Shown here: in pieces, positions 15,364-22,327 of the stretch
Position numbering within the stretch: position 1 is the stretch's first letter
How the letters are laid out: every line of letters starts with the position of its first letter
Assembly: GCA_900769905.1 (NCBI GenBank)
Contig: CAAGIL010000169.1
Coordinates: 1-24,021 of the forward strand
DNA length: 24,021 nucleotides
Source of the DNA: Rikenellaceae bacterium
GTDB taxonomy: Bacteria > Bacteroidota > Bacteroidia > Bacteroidales > UBA932
Direction of reading: 5' to 3'
Made by a program: the position numbers and the translations under genes
Notes under the pieces: model-generated
What the model saw: only the letters and a program-made list of their open reading frames with translations
Told to the model about the DNA's origin: nothing
The model's database searches: none

Positions 15364-17040
15364 ATGGCTCCTATCATTCCTGCATCCTCTCCGAGGATTC
15401 TCCGGCAGCTGGCCGGGGTTTTGATTGTATCTCTCTGCCTGGCTGCCTGCGGCAAGCCTTCCGGAGACATTTCAGTAATCCCTATGCCCGCCGAGGTGGA
15501 AATCCACAAAGGTGAATTCAACTTCGCCAATGCTTCATTCTCTTACGACTCTTCGATGGACGAGGCCAGCCTGGACTATGCCCGGGCCTTCGAGGCGTCC
15601 CTCAGGAGCGTAACGAGCAGTGAAACAAATGGTTGCGCGAAGGTAAAGTTCGTCCTTGACGACCAGCTCGCTGCAGAGGAATACACCATAAAATCGACTC
15701 CGCGCCGCCTCACGGTAAAGGCTTCTTCCCTGAACGGCTTCGTTTACGCCGTCCAGACCATCAAGCAGCTTCTCCCCGTTGCGATATGGAGCGGCGAGGC
15801 TGACCCGGATGCGCAGTGGAGCGTCCCGGTTATGAACATACGCGACTACCCGCGCTTTGCCTACAGGGGAATGCATTTCGACTGCGTGCGCCACTTCTTC
15901 ACCGTCGACGAGGTGCGCCGCTACATCGACCTGCTTGAAATGCACAAAATCAACCGTTTCCACTGGCACCTGACCGACGACCAGGGCTGGAGAATAGAAA
16001 TCAAGAGCCACCCGGAGATCACCGCCAAGGGAGGCTGGCGCAACGGCACGATGATAGGCCGCGACTTTTCTTCAAACGACGGAATACGCTACGGCGGCTT
16101 CTATACCCAGGAGGAACTCCGTTCCGTGGTGGACTACGCTGCCGCAAGGGGCATCACCATAATCCCGGAAATCGAGCTCCCGGGCCACACACAGGCCATC
16201 ATCACCGCCTATCCTGAACTCGGCTGCACCGGCGGCCCTTACGAGGTAATGACAGTCTGGGGCATCTCGGACGAAGTAATCTGCGCGGGCAACGACGATG
16301 TCTTCCCTGTCATCGAGGACATACTCACCGAACTTATGGACATCTTCCCTTCCGAGTACATCCACATCGGTGGCGACGAGTGCCCTAAGGTAAGCTGGGA
16401 GGCCTGCCCGAAGTGTCAGGCGAAGATACGCGAACTGGGCCTGAAGGACGACGACAAATTCAAGGCAGAAGACTACCTCCAGAGCTATGTGATGAACCGC
16501 GTGGAGAAGTTCCTCAACGAACACGGGCGCAAGGTCATAGGCTGGGATGAGATTCTTGACGGCGACATCTCCCAGACTGCCACCATAATGTCCTGGAGAG
16601 GCTCTTCCGGCGGCATCAAGGCTGCCCAGAGCGGTCGCGATGCCATTATGGTGCCTAACGACTACTTCTATTTCGACTACTGCCAGAGCCGCAACAGGGC
16701 CGCGGAGCCGCTCTGCATCGGAGGCTATGTCCCTGTCAACAAGGTTTATTCCTTCGAGCCTTTCGAAAAGCTGAGCGAGGAAGAGAGCAAACACATCCTG
16801 GGCGTGCAGGCCAATCTCTGGACCGAATACATCTCAGAATTCTCCGGCGTCGAATATATGGTTCTGCCGCGAATGGATGCCCTGTGCGAAGTGCAGTGGT
16901 GCGCGGCCGACCGCAAGGACTTCGAGCGTTTCCGCCACAGTCTACTGAATATGAGAAAGATATACGATGCGCTCGGAGCGCGCTATGCGACCCACATCTT
17001 CGACGGGCGCCTCGATGAGGAAATGGAAAACAACAAATAA
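15364..17040 (+). CDS. GH20 beta-N-acetylhexosaminidase, lipoprotein
   Basis: This is a 558-aa protein from the ATG at 15364. Longer open extensions upstream run through the promoter and were rejected. A lipoprotein signal ends LAAC (Cys29). Residues 35-160 match the GH20 N-terminal alpha/beta domain (ISVIPMPAEVEIHKGEF; LNGFVYAVQTIKQLLP). The catalytic TIM barrel begins at FAYRGMHFDCVRHFFTVDEV and includes the substrate-binding HWHLTDDQGWRIEI. The catalytic Asp338-Glu339 pair lies in HIGGDECPK, where Asp polarises the N-acetyl group and Glu is the acid. It cleaves terminal N-acetylglucosamine or N-acetylgalactosamine from glycans, probably at the cell surface or in the periplasm. The length and motifs are those of a complete enzyme. 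It is the first gene of a three-gene cluster. Confidence 0.95.
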   Translation: MAPIIPASSPRILRQLAGVLIVSLCLAACGKPSGDISVIPMPAEVEIHKGEFNFANASFSYDSSMDEASLDYARAFEASLRSVTSSETNGCAKVKFVLDDQLAAEEYTIKSTPRRLTVKASSLNGFVYAVQTIKQLLPVAIWSGEADPDAQWSVPVMNIRDYPRFAYRGMHFDCVRHFFTVDEVRRYIDLLEMHKINRFHWHLTDDQGWRIEIKSHPEITAKGGWRNGTMIGRDFSSNDGIRYGGFYTQEELRSVVDYAAARGITIIPEIELPGHTQAIITAYPELGCTGGPYEVMTVWGISDEVICAGNDDVFPVIEDILTELMDIFPSEYIHIGGDECPKVSWEACPKCQAKIRELGLKDDDKFKAEDYLQSYVMNRVEKFLNEHGRKVIGWDEILDGDISQTATIMSWRGSSGGIKAAQSGRDAIMVPNDYFYFDYCQSRNRAAEPLCIGGYVPVNKVYSFEPFEKLSEEESKHILGVQANLWTEYISEFSGVEYMVLPRMDALCEVQWCAADRKDFERFRHSLLNMRKIYDALGARYATHIFDGRLDEEMENNK

Positions 17041-17060
17041 AGGTTTCTGTGTTTATTGAA

Positions 17061-17873
17061 ATGAAAAGAATTCTTACCCTTTGCCTGGCACTGGCAATGT
17101 CAGTCCTGACCCTCTCAGCCAGGGACTACAGTTTCGAGAACGGGATACTCTACAAGACGGAGAGGGACGCCTACTCCGACGAGATGTGCAGGCTGGACGT
17201 AGCCTTCGAGCGCGGAGGCAAGGACCGTCCGGTGATAGTGTGGTTCCACGGCGGAGGCCTTACCAGCGGCCACAGGGAGGTGCCTCAGACCCTGCTCAGG
17301 GACGGTGCCGTGGTCGTAGGCGTGGGATACCGTTTCGTGAGCAAGGTGGAGTTGAGGGAGGTCCTGGAAGACGCTGCCGCCGCGGTTGCGTGGGTGGTGA
17401 AGAACATCTCCGGATACGGTGGCGACACGGGGAAAATCTACCTCGCCGGCCATTCAGCGGGCGGATACCTGGTGGATATGCTGGCGCTCGACAAGCAGTA
17501 CCTTGGCCGGCACGGCATAGACCCGGACACGATGGCAGCAATAGCCCCGTACAGCGGCCAGGTGATCACGCACTTCGCGCAGCGCCAGAAACAGGGTGTC
17601 TCCGAGCTCACGCCGGCGATTGACGAGTACGCTCCGCTGCACTTTGTCCGGGGCGACGCGGCACCCTTCCTGGTAATCTCAGCCGACAGGGAGATGGAGC
17701 TTTACGGCAGGTACGAGGAGACGGCGTACTTCGTCAGGATGATGAAGCTCAACGGCCACAAGGACATCACTTTCTACGAGCTGGACGGCTTCAACCACGG
17801 GGATATGGCGGAGCCTGCACACCTGCTGCTACTCAAGTACATACGCGGCCGAGAATCAGGAAAACGACAGTAG
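17061..17873 (+). CDS. Secreted alpha/beta hydrolase (carboxylesterase/acetylesterase-like)
   Basis: This is a 270-aa protein from the ATG at 17061; a GTG four codons upstream would add MFIE ahead of a good signal peptide and is less likely. Residues 1-20 form a Sec signal. The fold motifs are the oxyanion-hole HGGG (63-66), the nucleophile elbow AGHSAGG with Ser132, a likely acid Asp209 (VISADREMEL), and His246 in GFNHGD. This is the esterase/lipase branch (BD-FAE/COG0657 type), often acting on acetylated or other esterified carbohydrates. It starts 20 nt after the hexosaminidase stop, so a role in removing esters from glycans handled by the GH20 enzyme is plausible but inferred. Confidence 0.85.
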   Translation: MKRILTLCLALAMSVLTLSARDYSFENGILYKTERDAYSDEMCRLDVAFERGGKDRPVIVWFHGGGLTSGHREVPQTLLRDGAVVVGVGYRFVSKVELREVLEDAAAAVAWVVKNISGYGGDTGKIYLAGHSAGGYLVDMLALDKQYLGRHGIDPDTMAAIAPYSGQVITHFAQRQKQGVSELTPAIDEYAPLHFVRGDAAPFLVISADREMELYGRYEETAYFVRMMKLNGHKDITFYELDGFNHGDMAEPAHLLLLKYIRGRESGKRQ

Positions 17874-17878
17874 AAGGT

Positions 17879-18631
17879 ATGAGTCAGGTATGGATATGCG
17901 CGGCGGGCTTGAGCATCGCCACGGTTCTGGGTGCGGGATTGGGCTTCATCATCAAGGCGCTGCCCCATAAGTGGAACGACATCGTGCTCGGCTTCTGCGC
18001 CGGAGTGATGCTGGCCGCTTCAACCATTGGCCTCATACTCCCGGCGGCGCAGGAGGCCGGTGCCGGCGGCTGGTGGATGGTGCTGCTCGGGGTTGTGGCC
18101 GGTATGCTGTTTCTCAACGTGCTGGACCTCGTGACCCCGCACCTTCACAAACTTACCGGCCTGGACCGGGAAACGCACCGTAACAATGCTTCCCTCAACA
18201 AGATACTCCTGTTCGTGATGGCTATTGCCCTGCACAAGCTCCCCGAGGGCATTGCGGCCGGTGTCGGGTTCAACGCGGAGGAGGTGTCCGGAGCCTGGGC
18301 CGTCGCCCTGGGCATTGCGATTCAGAACATTCCCGAAGGTATGGTGGTGATTGCGCCTCTGCTGCTGGCCGGTGTGAGCAAGCTGCGCACCTTCGTCATC
18401 TCGCTCGCCATCGCGATGCTGGAGCTGGTCGGGGTGTGGATAGGGTACGGACTTGGTGCCATCTCCACGGTGCTGCTCCCGAGCCTGCTCGCCTTTGCCG
18501 GAGGTGCGATGCTCTATGTTGTGAGCGTGGAGATGATTCCGGAAACCCACACCCACGGCTACGAGAAGTACGCCACCTACGCCCTCGTGCTCGGCTTCGT
18601 AACCCTGGTCTTCTTCGACCTGGCCTTCTAG
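17879..18631 (+). CDS. ZIP-family metal transporter
   Basis: This is a 250-aa polytopic membrane protein with about eight hydrophobic helices. The two signature helices carry HKLPEG (His119, Glu123) in TM4 and QNIPEG (Asn150, Glu153) in TM5, which form the metal-binding centre of ZIP proteins such as ZupT. A short histidine-containing stretch (ETHTHGYEK, 222-230) lies in the loop before the last helix. It imports divalent metal, most likely zinc or iron, across the inner membrane. It begins 5 nt after the hydrolase stop behind an AGAAGG ribosome-binding site, so it is co-transcribed with the glycan genes. The functional link to them is unclear. Confidence 0.93.
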   Translation: MSQVWICAAGLSIATVLGAGLGFIIKALPHKWNDIVLGFCAGVMLAASTIGLILPAAQEAGAGGWWMVLLGVVAGMLFLNVLDLVTPHLHKLTGLDRETHRNNASLNKILLFVMAIALHKLPEGIAAGVGFNAEEVSGAWAVALGIAIQNIPEGMVVIAPLLLAGVSKLRTFVISLAIAMLELVGVWIGYGLGAISTVLLPSLLAFAGGAMLYVVSVEMIPETHTHGYEKYATYALVLGFVTLVFFDLAF

Positions 18632-18685
18632 CGGAAGGCCCGCGACGGGGCAGCACCCGACTGCGGCCCTACTCAAGTAAGATGC

Positions 18686-19085
18686 GGGCGCAAAAACGGC
18701 TCTTTTGATCCAGAGAGCCTTCGTAAATGCTGTCGCGGGCGCAAAATCGGCTGTTTCAATCCCAAATGACCCTCTCCACCCGCTTCGGAAGGCCTTCGCG
18801 GGCTCAAAATCGCCCAATCTGATCCCCAGCGCCCCTCTGAAAGCCGCCTCTGGCGCAAAAACGCTGATTCCAATCCCGATTGCCCCTCTCCACCCGCTCC
18901 GCAAGGCCATCTCGGGCTCAAAATCGCCCAATCTGATCCCCAGCGCCCTTCCGGAGGCCGCCGCGGGCGTAAAAACGGCTGTTCCAATCCCGATTGCCCC
19001 TCCTGCACCCCGTTCCAAGGCCTTCCCAGGCGCAAAACCTGCCAATCTGATCCCCAGCGCCCCTCTGAAAGCTATCGCGGGCTAT
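18686..19085 (+). repeat. Tandem 51/63-nt repeat array 1 (sense orientation)
   Basis: Repeat units begin GGGCGC or GGGCTC followed by AAAA at 18686, 18737, 18800, 18851, 18914, 18965 and 19028, and end at a GGGCTAT boundary at 19079. Spacings alternate exactly 51 and 63 nt. The 63-nt units equal the 51-nt units plus a 12-nt insert, giving a 114-nt higher-order unit. Units share cores such as CCAATCCCGATTGCCCCTC and AATCTGATCCCCAGCGCCC. All lengths are multiples of three, so reading frames stay open, but no credible start or ribosome-binding site is present and all strands are open, so coding is unlikely. The array begins 55 nt after the ZIP gene, in its sense. The same family recurs inverted at 20938-21310. 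Confidence 0.85.
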
Positions 19086-19182
19086 GACTACAAGACTTTG
19101 TCCACAAAACCAGAGTCAACTTCTATCAGGGATAGACTCCAACCGGAGTCAACCTAAATCAGGAAATGACATATAAGGTCAA

Positions 19183-19389
19183 TTACGTTAAAATCGGACC
19201 AAAACCATTGAAGAAGAATTGCGGAAACTTTACCGCAGAAAATCGAAAAAGTTGCGGATAAACTTCCGCAACTTTTCTATTTAGGGTGCTTAACCTCCCC
19301 CTGTCCTTCGAGAACATATAGCACACAGTATAGATGGTGCTCTTGTTCTCAAGAATCAATCGTGTGAATGTCTGTTCGTTTTGTTCCAT
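19183..19389 (-). pseudogene. Truncated ECF (sigma-70 family) sigma factor, 5' fragment only
   Basis: A frame from the ATG at 19389 begins MEQNEQTFTRLILENKSTIYTVCYMFSKD. The first ~29 residues match the start of sigma region 2 of Bacteroidota ECF sigma factors (RLxxENKxxIYxVCYMF). After that the normal EVxDLxQE continuation is absent: the frame runs into AT-rich sequence with hairpins and ends after 68 codons. Regions 2.2-4 are missing, so no functional sigma factor can be produced. The family call rests on a short N-terminal match. An inverted repeat CGTCTAA-N14-TTAGACG (19390-19417) sits immediately before the ATG. Confidence 0.55.
19219..19276. repeat. Tandem stem-loops, possible bidirectional terminator
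   Basis: AAAAGTTGCGG/CCGCAACTTTT (19247-19257 with 19266-19276) forms a perfect 11-bp stem with an 8-nt loop. A related weaker hairpin (TGCGG/CCGCA arms) lies at about 19219-19238. On the minus strand the strong hairpin is followed by TTTTTCGATTTT, so it could terminate transcripts from the truncated sigma gene. The two hairpins share a TTGCGGA...AACTT...CCGCA core. Confidence 0.55.
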
Positions 19390-19463
19390 CGTCTAAAATA
19401 CTTACACCCATTAGACGACAATAGAGAGAAAAAACTAGGGAAAAATTGAAACAATGCAAATTG

Positions 19464-19802
19464 CTACCCGTGCTGGATCTCGTAGCCGAACCAGCGGTCA
19501 AGCTGCATTTCCACCTTCTGGAGTATCTGAGGGGTGATGTGGTCCTTTAACCTCTTGACAACATAGGCCACGGCGGCAACATCGTCCGTGATTCCGAGAA
19601 GACCGAAAACGCGACGCGGCAGGAGGTCGCCCGGGACGAGGACATACAAAAGTGCTGCATAAATCCACGCTTTCTGCGCGGAGCTCATATCCCCCTCCGT
19701 TAGAACGAAATAAAGAATCAGCAGCTGGCGGGTGGTAACACGGCCGAGACGCTTTGCAAGCACTGCCATTCTGGAAAAAAGTGCGGTGAATTTATCGTTC
19801 AT
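19464..19802 (-). CDS. DUF1232 (YkvA-like) small membrane protein
   Basis: This is a 112-aa protein from the ATG at 19802 (MNDKFTALFSRM). An ATG two codons earlier (19808) is possible but leaves almost no leader after the predicted transcription start. The diagnostic DUF1232 block is AWIYAALLYVLVPGDLLP (about residues 45-62), followed by LLGITDDVAAVAYVVKRLKDHITP, where the family usually shows a DxxPD...LDDxAV pattern. The protein has one or two hydrophobic helices. Its function is unknown family-wide. It stands alone on the minus strand with its own promoter. Confidence 0.85.
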   Translation of the reverse strand: MNDKFTALFSRMAVLAKRLGRVTTRQLLILYFVLTEGDMSSAQKAWIYAALLYVLVPGDLLPRRVFGLLGITDDVAAVAYVVKRLKDHITPQILQKVEMQLDRWFGYEIQHG

Positions 19803-19819
19803 AATCATTCCATTTGGAA

Positions 19820-19850
19820 CAAAAATAGTGAAAAACGGATATAATGCAAT
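19820..19850 (-). promoter_or_regulatory. Promoter of the DUF1232 gene
   Basis: On the minus strand TATTTTTG (19827-19820) is a perfect -7 box and ATTG (19850-19847) a -33 element with a 19-bp spacer. Transcription would start near 19815, giving a leader of about 13 nt to the ATG at 19802. The -33 lies directly behind the terminator of the upstream lipoprotein gene. Confidence 0.6.
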
Positions 19851-19886
19851 AAAATTTCGGGACGAAGTTGTATTCCTTCGTCCCGA
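19851..19886 (-). terminator. Rho-independent terminator of the lipoprotein gene
   Basis: Read on the minus strand, an 11-bp perfect stem TCGGGACGAAG/CTTCGTCCCGA (19886-19876 with 19867-19857) with an 8-nt loop is followed by AATTTT. It lies about 47 nt after the lipoprotein stop codon. Confidence 0.8.
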
Positions 19887-19932
19887 GCGCTATAGAGTTA
19901 GGATAGATTGCACCAACTAATCGTCAAAAGGA

Positions 19933-20514
19933 TTAGTTGGAAGAACTTTCGCCCTCGTATTCCTCAACAGAAGGGTCGAAAGTGACCTGTGTGAGACCTA
20001 GCATTTCAGCATCGACACAGATCTCATAGCTATATGAATAGTTGCTTTCCCACCTGGTCCTGGAAGACTTGATGGTGTATTCGGCATCATCAACCTCGAT
20101 TTCATAATAACCCTCAGAGCATTTTACCAGAGCGCTGAAGCTGATGATTATATCAGTTCCCCTGCCGCTTGGGATGATGCTGTGGTAGTCACCTTCTGCC
20201 ATATCGAAGGTCGGATTGCCGGCCTCGCTTGACAGTGCAGCCACACTGGTGAAGTTTGATCCGAACATAGGGATTTCCACCTCCGGATTGCTGCTCTTTA
20301 TATTGATATTGGTAATTATGACGTCGTGGTTGTCGACGTTCTCATACATTCCTCTACGCACGAAAGCATATTCGCTACCGTCTTCAACCCTGGTGGCAAG
20401 GTTTGCGGCTACCTGCTCCTCCTCCATTCCCGGAACCTCAATCACATCAACTTTGCAGCAGCTTGCCAGGGTGATGATAAATAATGCGATGGTGTAAAAT
20501 GCTTTCTTGTTCAT
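19933..20514 (-). CDS. Hypothetical lipoprotein
   Basis: This is a 193-aa protein from the ATG at 20514 (MNKKAFYTIALFIITLASCC), with a lipoprotein signal and lipobox LASC (Cys18). A 33-codon upstream extension has no signal character and was rejected. The mature part is strand-rich with alternating polar and hydrophobic residues (HDVIITNINIKSS, DIIISFSALVKC, YYEIEVDDAEYTI, YSYSYEICVD), suggesting an immunoglobulin-like or beta-sandwich surface protein. The C-terminal LTQVTFDPSVEEYE loosely recalls the last strand of fimbrillin-type proteins, but no family is assigned. It is AT-richer than the dap and efflux genes, stands alone with its own terminator, and has a long upstream region with GCAA-rich motifs. 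Confidence 0.75.
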   Translation of the reverse strand: MNKKAFYTIALFIITLASCCKVDVIEVPGMEEEQVAANLATRVEDGSEYAFVRRGMYENVDNHDVIITNINIKSSNPEVEIPMFGSNFTSVAALSSEAGNPTFDMAEGDYHSIIPSGRGTDIIISFSALVKCSEGYYEIEVDDAEYTIKSSRTRWESNYSYSYEICVDAEMLGLTQVTFDPSVEEYEGESSSN

Positions 20515-20840
20515 AACTGTGTTCGTTTGTTTCACAGTGCAAAGGAACGAACTCCAAAACGCAATCCGTCCCAAGGCGGCAAAAGAGAAAAAAGTATTGC
20601 AGCCATTGCGCAAGTACGCAAAATTGCCGATATGGGAATTTGCAATTGCGGGAAAGAGACAAAAGTTTAGGTCGTAATTATTTGATTTACAGTATCTTTC
20701 TTATATTGACCGAAGTAAATTCATAATTTAGGCTATTTTGCAAAGAACAAATGTCCCATTTTTCACAATTTGCCAGATTGCGAGAAACAGGACGCTCGTG
20801 AGGCCAAAATTGCCATTCTTATCCTGAGTTCGGTTGACTG
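20515..20840. other. AT-rich intergenic region upstream of the lipoprotein gene
   Basis: No gene is supported here. On the minus strand TTCCTTTG at about 20540 is a one-mismatch -7 box for the lipoprotein gene. Farther up (20590-20660) are several GCAA/TTGC motifs, including the palindrome GCAATTGC and a related inverted GCAATTTTGC, possibly regulator sites. The stretch 20680-20780 is strongly AT-rich. Beyond it begin the DnaA-box-like inverted repeats. Confidence 0.4.
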
Positions 20841-20925
20841 TTTTGTCCACAAAACCCCGTCAATTTGTGGACAAAACTGTTCTTAACCACAACTTATCCA
20901 CAAAAACAGGCCTTTTTGTGGATAA
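20840..20925. other. Cluster of four DnaA-box-like sequences in two long inverted repeats
   Basis: The first inverted repeat is GTTTTGTCCACAAA (20840-20853) and its complement (20864-20877), a 14-bp arm with a 10-nt loop. The second is TTATCCACAAAAA (20894-20906) and its complement (20913-20925), a 13-bp arm with a 6-nt loop. The second pair contains two perfect DnaA boxes TTATCCACA in opposite orientations (20894-20902 and 20925-20917). The first pair contains two one-mismatch boxes TTGTCCACA. The cluster lies next to an AT-rich stretch and at the tail of repeat array 2. It could be an origin-like element, a DnaA-titration site or simply hairpins of the repeat element. Confidence 0.5.
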
Positions 20926-20937
20926 AGCCACGCGGCA

Positions 20938-21310
20938 ATAGCCCGCGGCTGCATTCGGCGATGCCTTTGGGATTGGAATCAGCGTTTTTGCGCCAGAGGC
21001 GGCTTTCAGAGGGGCGCTGGGGATCAGATTGGGCGATTTTGAGCCCGCGAAGGCCTTGGAACGGGGTGCAGGAGGGGCAATCGGGATTGGAACAGCCGTT
21101 TTTGCGCCCGCGGCGGCATCCAGAAGGGCGTTGGGGATCAAATTGACGGGTTTTGAGCCCGGGTAGGGCTTCCGGAGCGGGTGGAGAGGGGCAATCGGGA
21201 TTGGAACAGCCGTTTTTGCGCCCGCGGCGGCATCCAGAAGGGCGTTGGGGATCAGATTGGCCAGTTTTGAGCCCGAGATGGCCTGCGGAGGGCGTGACTG
21301 AGGGGCGCCC
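20938..21310 (-). repeat. Tandem 51/63-nt repeat array 2 (antisense orientation)
   Basis: Read on the minus strand, units of the family seen at 18686-19085 begin at 21274, 21223, 21160, 21109, 21046 and 20995 and end at a GGGCTAT boundary at 20944. Spacings are 51, 63, 51, 63, 51, 51; the last 63-nt-type unit has lost the 12-nt insert. A partial unit abuts the 3' end of dapF, 10 bp after which the array begins. The array is thus in the same sense as the gene it follows, as in array 1, and inverted relative to array 1. Confidence 0.85.
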
Positions 21311-21319
21311 GGAGGTAGC

Positions 21320-22324
21320 TCAGCCGATGAGTTCGGCAGGACCTATGAGAAAGACATCCGAAAAGGCAGCGCCGGGACGGCAAGGAGGCACGAACTCCAC
21401 GGCAAGATCGGCAATGCGGGCGCGAAGGTCCACGTGAACGGCCGGGCAGGAACACTCAGCCAAATCCGCACCGGCATCGCGGGATTCCCGGGCGCGCGGC
21501 AAGGGTGTAAGGGTTTCGGTCTCCGCGCCCTTTTCCTGAACGAGCAGCCAGGAGGCAAGGGCACAGGCGGTGAGGCCGGTGCCGCAGGCAAGGGTTTCGG
21601 TCTCCGCGCCCTTTTCCCGAACGAGCAGCCAGGAGGCAAGGGCACAGGCGGTGAGGCCGGTGCCGCAGGCAAGGGTTTCGGCCTCCACACCCTTTTCAAA
21701 GGTGCGCACCTTAAGTCGGCCATCCGGCAGGACGGAGACGAAGTTGGCATTTGCGCCCACGGGAGCGAAGGCAGGGTCGTGGCGATAGCGCGGCCCCTCA
21801 GCATCTATATCCAGCGACTCAAGCTCCTCCCCGCAGTCAAGGAACTTCACGAAATGGCGCGTGCCCGTGTTCAGGAACCATCCATCCAGGGCAGGTCCGT
21901 ACTCCAGGCAGTCAATCATACCCAGGCGCACTTCCCAAAGCCCGCCGTCCCGGGAAAGGATTTCCCCGGTATGCACCCCGTCAGCGGCAATGAAACGGAA
22001 AATCTTCCCCTCCGAAGGCACGAGCCCCAGGAAATCGGCAAAGGCCACGATGCAGCGGCCGCCGTTGCCGCACATCATCCCCGAGGAGCCGTCGGGATTA
22101 TAGAACTCCATACGGAAGTCGAACCCCGGTTCCTGACCAAGAATCATCAGCCCGTCGGCACCCACGCGTCCGTCAGCGGCACGGAAGCCGGAGCTTCGGT
22201 CGCACAGGGCGCTGATAGCGGACGCATCCCTATAGTGCTCAAGTTCAGCGGCATCGCAGTGACCTGCGCGCCCATCTAGCACCACGAAATCATTCCCCGC
22301 GCCGGAGTATTTATACAGCTTCAT
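21320..22324 (-). CDS. dapF: Diaminopimelate epimerase with internal active-site duplication
   Basis: This 334-aa protein is longer than the usual 270-280. DapF interconverts LL- and meso-diaminopimelate using two cysteines. The first half is normal: MKLYKYSGAGNDFVVLD at the start, and NPDGSSGMMCGNGGRC with Cys85. In the second half the other catalytic motif ETLACGTGLTACALASWLL occurs twice in tandem, giving Cys220 and Cys247, because an 81-bp segment is duplicated in frame. Cys220 sits at the distance expected from Cys85 (Cys73 and Cys217 in E. coli). The C-terminal strand DVFLIGPAELIG follows after a further arginine- and alanine-rich insert. It is the last gene of the dap operon, 3 nt after dapD. 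Whether the enzyme is active is uncertain. Confidence 0.9.
   Translation of the reverse strand: MKLYKYSGAGNDFVVLDGRAGHCDAAELEHYRDASAISALCDRSSGFRAADGRVGADGLMILGQEPGFDFRMEFYNPDGSSGMMCGNGGRCIVAFADFLGLVPSEGKIFRFIAADGVHTGEILSRDGGLWEVRLGMIDCLEYGPALDGWFLNTGTRHFVKFLDCGEELESLDIDAEGPRYRHDPAFAPVGANANFVSVLPDGRLKVRTFEKGVEAETLACGTGLTACALASWLLVREKGAETETLACGTGLTACALASWLLVQEKGAETETLTPLPRARESRDAGADLAECSCPAVHVDLRARIADLAVEFVPPCRPGAAFSDVFLIGPAELIG
21511..21672 (-). repeat. 81-bp in-frame tandem duplication inside dapF
   Basis: Segments 21511-21591 and 21592-21672 are nearly identical; the visible difference is one base in the VREKG/VQEKG codon region. A few bases of a third, diverging copy (GGGTTTCGG) follow at 21673. 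Each copy encodes 27 residues containing the ACGTGLTACALASWLL motif. Confidence 0.9.
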
Positions 22325-22327
22325 ATC

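Noticed and set aside
18020..19045. 341-codon minus-strand frame spanning array 1 and the ZIP gene
   Set aside because: It is antisense to the ZIP transporter and composed mainly of repeat units; no supporting start signal.
18686..19085. CRISPR-like periodic array
   Set aside because: The units are degenerate along their whole length, with no constant repeat separated by unique spacers, the periods alternate 51/63, and no cas genes are present.
18705..19157. Long open frames through the repeat arrays encoding 38-residue protein repeats
   Set aside because: Frames are open in several directions because the units are GC-rich and multiples of three. The plus frame would need a TTG start without a ribosome-binding site, and nothing resembles a signal or domain.
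21311..21322. tRNA-like GGTAGCTCAG block
   Set aside because: It is the end of dapF plus its stop codon; no acceptor stem, anticodon arm or T-loop can be folded around it.
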